From Haloprofundus marisrubri (GTDB lineage: Archaea; Halobacteriota; Halobacteria; Halobacteriales; Haloferacaceae): a stretch of 64,000 nt of DNA. Location of the stretch: contig NZ_LOPU01000029.1 of assembly GCF_001469955.1 (NCBI RefSeq), positions 248,001-312,000 on the forward strand, given 5' to 3'. The notes under the pieces were generated by a model that searched no databases, was not told the origin of the DNA, and saw only the letters and a program-made list of their open reading frames with translations. The position numbers and the translations under genes are program-made. Shown here in pieces: positions 16,055 through 24,670 of this stretch. Within the stretch, counting starts at the first letter, position 1. Each line of letters starts with the position of its first letter.

Positions 16055-17695
16055 CTACTTACGGAGTTTCTTTGAAACTTTTCTGACCGCTCTTTTTGCA
16101 ATTACACGTCCGTCGTAACTCTTGGATTCCGCGTCCAAATTGAAAATATCCTCTCGAGCGTTTCCTGTCATACTACTAGGTACGGGTATATCAAGGAGCG
16201 CTAAGGAAGTCGGGGCAAAATCTTCAATGTTCATCTCGACGTCAGCGCCATCTGACCCTCCGCCTGCTGCAACAAATATACCATTCCGATCTTCTTCGGA
16301 TGTATGGTTTCCAGGTTTTGGGGGTGTACTGAATATCTCGTTAGTTTTCATTGTTTGTGGATACTGTATTTGGTAATTATTTGATGGTAGAGCTGCTAAG
16401 TCTGGTCGGGTTTCGCTATGCTCACTACCGTAGATCTCTTCACCATAATACACTGAATCAATCACAAACTCTCCAGTATCCGGGTGTCTGATACTCAGTA
16501 ATTCTTCACGCAATGACTCCCGAATTGAATCATAATTCTCCTCAGTAATCCAACCTAATGGATGGTTTTTCTGAGTGTTCAGGTAAATTTGCCCACCGCT
16601 AGCAATTGTGTATGCAGTAGTCTCGTCCCAGTCGTAATCAAAGCGAGAGATTGTTACTAAATCCTTCAGACTCTTCTTACTCTCCCCTTCAGAATCGGAC
16701 GTTGCAACCAAATTTTTCAATTTTGAGAAGAGGCCTAATTTGTGGAGTACTGATTCAAAAGCATCGTACACATAGTTATATCCGACAACTTTCAAGCTAG
16801 TTTCGATTCCAGGCTTTAACTCTAGATATCCGTTGTTGTAGAGCCACGAGTTAAGATTGATTTGGTGATAAACAGAACTATGACCATGATCACTCAATAT
16901 CATGATTACGTCTTCTTCATTTGATTGTTCAAAAAGCCATCCAATAAATTCATCGTACATTTCTAGAAGTTCGAGTGGCTTCTTTCCATACTTATCTACG
17001 AGTTCTGGTTCGTGGTGAGGATGGTCTTCATCTCGGATATGAGCTAAACAATGAAGGATAGAATCACTTCCAGAGAACACATATGTATAAAAGTCGCAAT
17101 CCTTCTCATTTATTAGATACTTCCCAGTCCCCATCCGAATTCTTTCCATTTTAAATAAATCACTTAGATAGTTCTGAAGATCTTTCTCAGACTTATCAGG
17201 CGTATAGGGAGAATATGGGTAAAGTTCATAGTTTGCCACATTTTGTTCTACCGTGTCTTTGAGTTCTGGTGGATACATAAACTCACTACTTTGAGAGGAC
17301 GTTACTAAATCACCAATATGGAACCCATCAGACTCTGACGGCGGATATCCAGGCATTAGGTTCATTACTCCTGATTTGATCCCTCTCTCATCAAGATAGT
17401 CCCAGATGGGTATCGAATTTTGATGAATTATATTTCCATCTGCAAATTTCGTATCGTAACTCCCCTCTTTTCTTAGCATAAAATTGTATATTCCATGCCC
17501 TCCTGGGTCACGACCTGTCGCAAAGCTACTCCATGCTGCCATTGAGAGAGGGGGTACAACAGTCTTAGTTGTTCCACTTGCTCCTATCGTTTTTAGATGA
17601 TCTATGTTTTCGACAAATCCTCCAGATCTTGCTTCGTCAAGCAACCGTGGAGGCACTCCATCAATACCAATAACATACACGGTTCTATCCGTCAT
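16055..17695 (-). CDS. Type I phosphodiesterase / alkaline-phosphatase superfamily protein
   Basis: A 546-aa member of the alkaline-phosphatase superfamily. Metal and nucleophile motifs are visible: VIGIDGVPPRLL at residues 8-19, the nucleophile loop VPPLSMAAWSSFATGRDPGGHG with Ser where many relatives have Thr, and ILSDHGHSS with the second metal cluster. It ends with a strongly basic tail (RKVSKKLRK). Such genes are common in haloarchaeal glycan loci and may transfer or remove phosphate- or phosphodiester-linked groups on glycans. A cytoplasmic location is likely, as there is no signal peptide. It overlaps the small gene upstream by 4 nt. Confidence 0.87.
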   Translation of the reverse strand: MTDRTVYVIGIDGVPPRLLDEARSGGFVENIDHLKTIGASGTTKTVVPPLSMAAWSSFATGRDPGGHGIYNFMLRKEGSYDTKFADGNIIHQNSIPIWDYLDERGIKSGVMNLMPGYPPSESDGFHIGDLVTSSQSSEFMYPPELKDTVEQNVANYELYPYSPYTPDKSEKDLQNYLSDLFKMERIRMGTGKYLINEKDCDFYTYVFSGSDSILHCLAHIRDEDHPHHEPELVDKYGKKPLELLEMYDEFIGWLFEQSNEEDVIMILSDHGHSSVYHQINLNSWLYNNGYLELKPGIETSLKVVGYNYVYDAFESVLHKLGLFSKLKNLVATSDSEGESKKSLKDLVTISRFDYDWDETTAYTIASGGQIYLNTQKNHPLGWITEENYDSIRESLREELLSIRHPDTGEFVIDSVYYGEEIYGSEHSETRPDLAALPSNNYQIQYPQTMKTNEIFSTPPKPGNHTSEEDRNGIFVAAGGGSDGADVEMNIEDFAPTSLALLDIPVPSSMTGNAREDIFNLDAESKSYDGRVIAKRAVRKVSKKLRK

Positions 17696-17895
17696 TCCAT
17701 GTACCCCAGATCCTGAAGACGCTCTTGGACAGACTCCTCATTTAAACTAGACTTTTCACTTATGTCTGTTTCTTTATTGAGTTCCACCAGTGTCTTTTCA
17801 AGGACATAATCCATAAGTTCACTGCCATTTTTGAAGCCAGATAAATTGTCTGCTAGACGGTCATATTCCTCAAGATATTCTTCCTTAGCCTGCAT
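17692..17895 (-). CDS. Small partner protein with a sulfatase-like C-terminal tail motif
   Basis: A 67-aa acidic helical protein whose C-terminus reads VQERLQDLGYME. A motif of the form RLxxLGY is common at the extreme C-terminus of haloarchaeal sulfatase-type proteins, whereas the 546-aa enzyme encoded right after it lacks this end. The two genes overlap by ATGA. The small protein may supply the missing tail in trans, for example to fix the enzyme in a complex. This is inference; the gene itself is well supported by the overlap. Confidence 0.7.
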   Translation of the reverse strand: MQAKEEYLEEYDRLADNLSGFKNGSELMDYVLEKTLVELNKETDISEKSSLNEESVQERLQDLGYME

Positions 17896-18431
17896 ATCTG
17901 TGATTTACGCATATCCTGATATAAAAGTGACCATACTAGTATCGTTTTCTTATAGACACTATCTTAGTGATTCGCATTGAATTATTGGACGATGAAATAA
18001 TGTTCATCTTCTAGTTTACTTCCTGAGTAGGCATTTGACCGTTGAGCGACTAATGTGGTCGCTGAAAATTGTAGTAATGAGCGAATATTGCATAACATTG
18101 GCGTGCACTCAGCTGCTGCCCACGCATAGATTAGTTGACCCCACTAGAAAGATCGCCTGAAACAAGCGACCCACGCCGAGGAGGTGGAGAATCCCTCCTG
18201 TTTCCCCGAACGAGAGACCAGCACTGTGGAGGAGGACAGCGAACGGCCTGAGGGATCTCGCCATCTGCTCACGCTGCCAAGGCCCAAGCGTTGCAATGTC
18301 TGAAATCTCTGTGAGCAGGTTTCAGAGTAGCATGAACAACAGATTCTTTTACCTGCTCGTCTACATTTAGGCAGTGCGGTATAACCGATTGAGGAAGCCA
18401 GCATAGCTATACCCAGCATAACTATACAATC
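17896..18431. other. Intergenic region, 536 nt, possible decayed gene
   Basis: The part near 17900-18110 is AT-rich and holds nothing. Around 18140-18400 the composition changes to GC-rich and the minus strand contains a broken frame (IPHCLNVDEQVKESVVHATL, then a TGA) that may be a fragment of a foreign gene. A 13-nt direct repeat with one difference, AGCATA(g/a)CTATAC, occurs at 18402-18414 and 18416-18428. I cannot name the fragment. Confidence 0.4.
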
Positions 18432-20222
18432 CTACTTGCTGGAATTATTGGCCGCTACCAAATAGAGGTGGAATTCACCGCTCGAATAGACCTTGTTTGC
18501 TTGAGTATCCCTTTTGACATGGTCGATTATCGGTCCATGATTGTATTTTGACCGATAATCGTATGCATACCAAAAATCATACTTTGTCAACCATATGTAT
18601 GTAGGTTGATTCGTAGTTATATGTGATCGGTTTTTTCCGTAATCTGGATATTGATCATGCAGTGTAGGAGCCCGACCATTGGGGGCTAAGTGATTTACCC
18701 TATTGATGTCCTCTTCACCAATTACCGCAGAGGCATACCGGTGCTGTGTTGTCTGATAGTGCAGTATCCTCGAATCACTATTTTTGTACTGAAGATTATG
18801 TTCTGTGCCTGCTAACTCGGACTCCATAACTTGTACGTTAGTGCGGTCATTAACAGGGTCAAAGTATATTGTGGGCAAAGATACGACCGCAATGATAACG
18901 AATAAAACAGTAACGATTTTTGAGATACTTGGGTTGATTTCAGATATAGATGCGACTACTGGTCCCCCAAATATTAGAATTAAGACAAGTGGTCTGAGTG
19001 GATATATATTAATAACGTTTATAACCGCATTTCCAATCATAAATAAGCCAGTACCAAGCAACCAACAAACGACCATATAGTCACGCTTTGTTTGAACTGT
19101 TGTCCTCTCAGCTACATACAGTACGAAGATTAAATATACCATTGCGAGTGCAGATACAAGACCAAACAACACCACTGGAACATAAAGTGGGACCGCCAAT
19201 TCAAGGAGAGAATATCCTGCACCAGTGGCTTCTGATGCTTCTGAAGAATAAGCAAAGAGTAGTGACGTCTCGCTGAGAAATTCATCAAGGTCAGTTAGGA
19301 AGGTGAACGCTCTAGAAACTGCGAGACGGAAAAAGAATTCAACACGGAAGGAGATCCACGAGAAGAGCAGTAATAAGAGAACTGCCGGCCAAATAGAGGA
19401 TATTGTATCAATTTTTAGTTGATCCTCGACACCGGTCTGAGCGAACACGAACATCAAACTGAAAAACACAAGGAATCCGAATACTGTCAGTACGTGATAA
19501 AAGACCGCCGCGAATGAGGTTACGACAAATAATAATCGCATGCGCTTTTTGTCACTTGTTAATTCTATTCTGAAATACAATGACAAACAAAATGCAAGGA
19601 AAAACATCCCGAATAGATATGGTTTAAAATAGGTATAGTTCCCCGTATCTTTGGGAGCTGCGAACGGGAAGAGGAGTGGAGCAAGTAGCACCATGTGCCG
19701 CACAGACATTGACCAGTGGCGTTTGAGTAATATTCCTGCAGATATGAAAACGAAGAAAAATACCATGGGTGTTGCCATCATCACTTCAAATCGTGATAGA
19801 CCAGTTATTTCAACTAAGCTGACAACTAAGAGGTGTGAATTTGGATAGACGTCAAATGTTGGTATTTGTCCGGTCATGAGTATATCTAGAATATCTCCAG
19901 TGTGGTCCATAGCATCCGTTTTTCGCCCATAGAAGTAATGATCAGCAGCTAATGGAATTGAAAGCAGGACCAGCAGATGTAATGTCAGGAGAGTATACAA
20001 TTTATAAATCCACAACCCGTCTTTATTGTTATAAATTATTAAATATATGAGCAAGGCCAGGAAAGAAATGCCAAGAAAATAGCCGTAGGGGCTTATTGAT
20101 GAGATCAGAGACTTATTGTGAGAGAACCCAATGCTGTGTATTCCGATAATAGAGATTATCAGAGAGATACCGCAGGAACCCAGCAATAGTTTTTCTTTTC
20201 CAGTTCCTTGGTTTCGATTCAT
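18432..20222 (-). CDS. Large polytopic membrane protein, GT-C-like
   Basis: A 596-aa protein from MNRNQGTGKEK; an in-frame ATG at 20255 would add 11 residues. About 13 hydrophobic helices cover residues 15-460, followed by a soluble C-terminal domain of about 140 residues. A long loop after the third helix carries DHYFYGRKTDAMDHTGDIL, with acidic residues near where GT-C enzymes place their catalytic Asp. The design (helices, acidic loop, extracellular C-terminal domain) fits a lipid-phosphate-sugar dependent glycosyltransferase or a polymerase. The WWDYG signature of AglB is absent, so it is not the oligosaccharyltransferase. Confidence 0.75.
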   Translation of the reverse strand: MNRNQGTGKEKLLLGSCGISLIISIIGIHSIGFSHNKSLISSISPYGYFLGISFLALLIYLIIYNNKDGLWIYKLYTLLTLHLLVLLSIPLAADHYFYGRKTDAMDHTGDILDILMTGQIPTFDVYPNSHLLVVSLVEITGLSRFEVMMATPMVFFFVFISAGILLKRHWSMSVRHMVLLAPLLFPFAAPKDTGNYTYFKPYLFGMFFLAFCLSLYFRIELTSDKKRMRLLFVVTSFAAVFYHVLTVFGFLVFFSLMFVFAQTGVEDQLKIDTISSIWPAVLLLLLFSWISFRVEFFFRLAVSRAFTFLTDLDEFLSETSLLFAYSSEASEATGAGYSLLELAVPLYVPVVLFGLVSALAMVYLIFVLYVAERTTVQTKRDYMVVCWLLGTGLFMIGNAVINVINIYPLRPLVLILIFGGPVVASISEINPSISKIVTVLFVIIAVVSLPTIYFDPVNDRTNVQVMESELAGTEHNLQYKNSDSRILHYQTTQHRYASAVIGEEDINRVNHLAPNGRAPTLHDQYPDYGKNRSHITTNQPTYIWLTKYDFWYAYDYRSKYNHGPIIDHVKRDTQANKVYSSGEFHLYLVAANNSSK

Positions 20223-20255
20223 GGCTTTCAGGTTGCCACCAACGATGGCATCCAC

Positions 20256-20637
20256 CGAATAACACTTGATCGACTACCTCCGTCCTCAAGACTTCTCACA
20301 ACACATAATTCGACAATGAGTGCCTCTGGAAGCTTATGTGCCATTCGTATGTACGTACGTGTTTGCCTGTAAGTATGTTTCCATCTTACCTCAGAGATAA
20401 TTCACGAAAGCAGATAATACGACTCGCTTTATAGATTGTTTGTTTATGACCTGCAAATACGTCATTGATAACACTGTCTAGTTACCTTTTAGTTAGCACC
20501 CAATCATCAAACAATATATCTGGTCGTTGAAACCCGAAGTAGCGAATAATACCTCATCGGATATTAGCATCATATAATCAATGTCTATTGACAAAGCGAC
20601 AGCCTACTCCATTGAATCCTAATCGTAGGACTCTCGT
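20256..20637. other. Intergenic region, 382 nt, AT-rich, no gene seen
   Basis: The sequence between the GT-C-like gene and the asparagine-synthase homologue contains many stops in all frames. It presumably holds the promoter of the GT-C-like gene and the end of the upstream transcript. Confidence 0.5.
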
Positions 20638-22500
20638 TTAATTGTAGAAGGACCGAATCGCAGGATGACTGGTCAAGGTGAGAAGTGAGTGTAGCTGATA
20701 TGTATTATCTCGTCCGTCCATATGTTCGGCCACAATGCTATCGAATGTAGTTGTCGAAATTCCTGGCAGACGGTCTATAACATCGGTAGCTTCATCAAAA
20801 TGATTACTGAAACTTGATGACTCACGTAAGAGAATAGAATGTTCCGGCCAAGATCCAGATGTCCTCCAAGAGATTGGTGTATCGCTTTGAGATAGTAGTC
20901 CACGGAGTCCGTTCAGATGTCGCCATAGATATCTAATGGAGAATGGATAATTAAGTGGCACTCCGGAATCTGCCCGCTCGATCCTCGATAACTTGGATGA
21001 GAGATTAGAGATCGTAGAATTGACAATTTCCTTACGTAGTCGCATGGAGACGGGGATCTGGTTTTGCAATTCCAAGAGTCTACGGTCGATGTATGGGTTT
21101 CTATATGGTTGCTGCTGGAGAAGACCCTCATGAAAAAAGAAGCTCCAAGAGTTCGATATAGGGTAGATATAAGCGAACAGTGCGGCGTTGGTTAAGGATG
21201 AGTACTGAATATGACCTATTGATAGACTGTCGCGCCTATTATCAATTGTTTGCGATAATATTTCTCTAGCGGTTACAACGGTATTTTCGTGAATTTGAGC
21301 GTTAGTTCTCACACGTCTAAAGGCATCCGCGTATCTCGTCGAAAAGTGGTAGCTTTTCGAATCGAGCAGCAACTCAATAAATTCTGGTAAAGATGATATA
21401 GTGACGTGGGTCGGAATTTCAACAACTTCGTCTGTTCTTGGTATTTTCACTTTCTTTTGAGGTACATAATTACTACCGAAGATGCTGTCGCTCCATAGTC
21501 CGGATAATACTATGTCTGAATCTATGTTATCAAACCCAATTGAGTGGCCCTCGCTGAAAGAACCATTAAAATTTGAATATTTTATTTTTGAATCAAGAAT
21601 TTTAGGGTAGTAGTCTTTACTTCTTTTTAATAATTTAAATTCTCCTCCGCAGCACTCAGTGACTATTTTAGCTAATTGTGCTTCGTTATTCATAGACTCA
21701 TTCATGTGATAACCAGTGAATGGCTGGCTTAGGCAACCCGCTATAAGTCTTGAATCACTCCCACCACTCATCAAGACACCAAGCTCAGTGTCTGGCTCTA
21801 CCCGATCGCTAACTGCCTGAGTGAACAGATACTGGAATTTGTCTACGAATTCACTAAATGAATGATCTCTGGGATCATATGTTGGTCGCCAATATACGTA
21901 TTCATTCGAGATCTCATTGTTCATCAAATCATAGGTCAAAACAGATGCAGGGTGTGTTTGGTGAATATCCTCGAACAGGGTATTAGTACCAAGCGTACGC
22001 TCAAAAAGAAGATACTCGTATATACGAGATTTCGAGATCTCTGTCGAATGTTCCGAAATGGTAGAGATTGATGTGCTGAATATGATCGATTCTGATTCAC
22101 AAATATAATATACAGGTCTAGAACCAAGATGATCTGAAATAATCGAGACTTCTTTTCTTTCCGGGTTATACATAATCGCACAAAATTCTCCGTTTAGTTC
22201 TTGTATTACCTCTCTACCATGTTGGTCATAGAGATCCGATAGGTAATTTGCAGAACCAGAAATAATTGATCCAGTTCGGCGTTTGTACTCCTCTCCTGAA
22301 AAGTACCCGTATATGTCTCCCCAAACCCAAAAATGAGTATTATCACTAGAGACCGCAGGTTGGTGATTATTTCTTTGCGTATGATACGATGTGTTTACCA
22401 CACCCTCTTCTGTCTTATACGAATCTTCATTTTCTGAGGTGCTCTCCCAGTCAACTCTGACATCTAAATTGTCACCAAATACTCCGCTAACCCCAATCAT
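20638..22500 (-). CDS. Asparagine-synthase (AsnB) homologue lacking the glutaminase Cys
   Basis: A 620-aa protein from MIGVSGVFGD. The N-terminal half has the class II glutamine amidotransferase fold (NGEFCAIMYNPERKEVSIISDHLGSRPVYY) but position 2, the essential Cys of MCGI in working enzymes, is Ile. The C-terminal half has the ATP pyrophosphatase loop LMSGGSDSRLIAGCL near residue 245. It probably activates a carboxylate by adenylation and transfers an amine that does not come from glutamine, or works as a ligase. In a glycan locus this could amidate a uronic acid. A TATA-like box (CTTATATAGAT) lies about 35 nt upstream. AT-rich. Confidence 0.87.
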   Translation of the reverse strand: MIGVSGVFGDNLDVRVDWESTSENEDSYKTEEGVVNTSYHTQRNNHQPAVSSDNTHFWVWGDIYGYFSGEEYKRRTGSIISGSANYLSDLYDQHGREVIQELNGEFCAIMYNPERKEVSIISDHLGSRPVYYICESESIIFSTSISTISEHSTEISKSRIYEYLLFERTLGTNTLFEDIHQTHPASVLTYDLMNNEISNEYVYWRPTYDPRDHSFSEFVDKFQYLFTQAVSDRVEPDTELGVLMSGGSDSRLIAGCLSQPFTGYHMNESMNNEAQLAKIVTECCGGEFKLLKRSKDYYPKILDSKIKYSNFNGSFSEGHSIGFDNIDSDIVLSGLWSDSIFGSNYVPQKKVKIPRTDEVVEIPTHVTISSLPEFIELLLDSKSYHFSTRYADAFRRVRTNAQIHENTVVTAREILSQTIDNRRDSLSIGHIQYSSLTNAALFAYIYPISNSWSFFFHEGLLQQQPYRNPYIDRRLLELQNQIPVSMRLRKEIVNSTISNLSSKLSRIERADSGVPLNYPFSIRYLWRHLNGLRGLLSQSDTPISWRTSGSWPEHSILLRESSSFSNHFDEATDVIDRLPGISTTTFDSIVAEHMDGRDNTYQLHSLLTLTSHPAIRSFYN

Positions 22501-22576
22501 AATCACAGATATCTATAGGATGACCAAAACATTTCTTATATAGATATGCCGCGTTAGAGAGTCAGATATAGCTGCA

Positions 22577-23806
22577 TCACTTCGACACGTCCATATACAA
22601 GTTCCTGAACTGTTTAACTATCGCCTTTTTATCAAATTTTCTGAGTTGACTTGGTATCTCATTTTTATATTTGTCATAATGAGATAGTATCTCATCAAAT
22701 CTGGTAGCCAGTTGGCTGGAGCTTCCCGGTTCATAGGTTAGACCAGCGTTTCCTAGGATATACTCCACACTGCCAACTTCTGATGATAGAACAGGAGTCT
22801 GGCTAGCCATTGCTTCCAAGAACACCCTTCCAAAGGGTTCATCCCAGAGACCTGGATAGACAAACAAGTCAGATTCAGAATACCACTTTGGTAGTCTCTC
22901 GTAATCTACAAACCCTTTCCAAACTATGTATTCGTCTACACCAAGGGCATCTGCTAGCTTTCGGAGTTTGTTCTCATAAGATCCTGAACCGATAATCCGA
23001 ACCGTTGGCGTATACCCATTTTCTACGATTTGAGGAAGAGCCCGAATAAGATCTTGGACCCCCTTTTTCTCTTCCAATCTTCCAACGGTTAGGACGGTAG
23101 GTGACTCAACATCAACCTTGGTTTCATCATCTGATGGATCATTATAGAACGACTTATCATAAAAGTGAGGAATAACTTTCATTTTATCGCTGGAAAATCC
23201 CAGAGAATCGTAATCCGATTTTAGATGAGGAGACAAACAGTGGTATACTGAAATGTTGTCTTTTCCTTCCATTGAGTCTTTAGTTAACTTCGATTGGTAG
23301 AGCGACGTATAATTTGATTTTATTTCCTCTCGAAAGCCTTGGTTGCGTTTGATTGAACTCCTCAAAACACAACCTGTGCACTTCAGAACTTGTGGACCAC
23401 TACATTTGCTGTTGTTCAGAAACCGCAAATCTTCTTTTGGACAGACAGGGCGATACGAGTTGAGCGTAACAATTGTAGGAGTATCGACATCATTGAGAGG
23501 GTAGATATACTCTGAACAGTAGGAGTGCACAAGGTCGTGTTCCGAAAGTTGGGTTTTAAGCGTTGATAGAGACTTGATTTTGTTATGTAGTGGGTGTGGC
23601 ATAGTCCCTAGGTCGTCCAAGATCACGTACTCCACTTTATTTACAGCTGGCAATTTCTGATAATCAACACTATCATTTGACAAGATATATACTGTCAAAT
23701 TGAAATGCTTGGACATTTCTTCAATTAATAATGTCGATGTTTGTACCGACCCTGTGCCCCCGTGACCGGGCCGATCAACAGGTATAAATCCTAAATCAAT
23801 CTCCAT
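22577..23806 (-). CDS. Glycosyltransferase family 4 with a cysteine cluster
   Basis: A 409-aa GT-B fold enzyme from MEIDLGFIPVDRPGHGG. The ATG at 23806 is chosen over a GTG at 23830 because TTATAAAT lies about 27 nt upstream, the placement expected for a leaderless start. The donor domain shows LTVGRLEEKKGVQDLI and GLWDEPFGRVFLEAMASQTPV. Between the domains is CPKEDLRFLNNSKCSGPQ, then LKCTGCVLRSS, four cysteines that could bind zinc, as in some GT4 relatives. Sugar and acceptor are unknown. AT-rich like the rest of the island. Confidence 0.9.
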   Translation of the reverse strand: MEIDLGFIPVDRPGHGGTGSVQTSTLLIEEMSKHFNLTVYILSNDSVDYQKLPAVNKVEYVILDDLGTMPHPLHNKIKSLSTLKTQLSEHDLVHSYCSEYIYPLNDVDTPTIVTLNSYRPVCPKEDLRFLNNSKCSGPQVLKCTGCVLRSSIKRNQGFREEIKSNYTSLYQSKLTKDSMEGKDNISVYHCLSPHLKSDYDSLGFSSDKMKVIPHFYDKSFYNDPSDDETKVDVESPTVLTVGRLEEKKGVQDLIRALPQIVENGYTPTVRIIGSGSYENKLRKLADALGVDEYIVWKGFVDYERLPKWYSESDLFVYPGLWDEPFGRVFLEAMASQTPVLSSEVGSVEYILGNAGLTYEPGSSSQLATRFDEILSHYDKYKNEIPSQLRKFDKKAIVKQFRNLYMDVSK

Positions 23807-23998
23807 AATCTTGATTCTGTATTTGTTCACTTATAAATAACGTATCTGTCATTACTAAGTCAATCTAAGTGGCCATTTTTGATTTCAGTACCATTCGATG
23901 CGGGGCCTTCAACTCAGACGTACGAACCGAACGAGCACGCCAGGGTGGTTGACAGAGATCATTTACGATCAATATCAAGTTAGTATCTACCCAGAACC

Positions 23999-24403
23999 CT
24001 ATGCAGACTCGTCAAGAAACCAAGTCGTAGGATCCGATCGCGTAGTGGTTACCAATAAACCGAACCCACCAGTTACGATTGCCGTCGAAACTGTAGCCCA
24101 CACGAGCGCGAACACTCCAATGAGCGCCCAGAGAGGTGCCGAGAGATGAACCATCGTGATTAGCCCACAGATTAGTGCTGCAGACCCCGCAGTAGTTGCC
24201 GCGGCGATTTCTCCGTATACACTTCGAACAGGAACCGTCGAAATCAAACCTCGTAGATTCCGAAGGCGCGGTTCTGGAACCCCACTACCATCTGAAACCA
24301 GGGTCTTCTGGTTATTTACAACGTGGTAGCGATAGTCGGAGGGATCAGCACGTCGATCGAAAATATCCCACTCTCGAAGATCTTTGACTCACGCTCTGAC
24401 CAT
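23999..24403 (-). pseudogene. Two-TM membrane protein gene interrupted by one in-frame TGA
   Basis: From ATG 24403 the frame reads MVRA, then TGA at 24389-24391, then an unbroken 129-codon protein to 23999: VKDLREWDIFDRRADPSDYR, then YHVVNN, a soluble part, and two membrane helices (AAATTAGSAALICGLITMVH and APLWALIGVFALVWATVSTA). The soluble part has the WDIFDR..DPS-YRYHVVN pattern typical of haloarchaeal short proteins, so coding ancestry is convincing. No ATG or GTG lies between the stop and residue 40 of the downstream part; a TTG at 24247 would keep only the helices. Either the gene is dead or it starts in an unusual way. Confidence 0.55.
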
Positions 24404-24670
24404 TTCTTCTTTCGCTCGCATACTTTTCTTACAGTCAGCGTCAAAAATCGCCTCTCGAAACTCCCAATTGGAGACTTCAGCTTCACCTTTGCTGTCTCCA
24501 TAGCCGAGCAAGTATAGAGGTGTAGAAAGTTGGACTGCGACCAACAGTGTTACTGATCCCCCTCGTTTCGTGTGATTTCAGAAGGTACGGCTGTCTGCTG
24601 TCAGCGTTGGAAACCCACTGAAAGTGTTTACAAGGCGGCTTACAGCGAACAAAAACCGCAGTCAAAATTC

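Noticed and set aside
18144-18419. 91-codon minus-strand frame between the phosphodiesterase and GT-C-like genes
   Set aside because: Cys/Ser/Arg-rich product, no family, and another frame in the same stretch looks more protein-like but is broken by stops; at best a relic.
18432-20222. Large membrane protein as AglB oligosaccharyltransferase
   Set aside because: The WWDYG signature is absent and the acidic-loop arrangement differs; only GT-C-like plan can be claimed.
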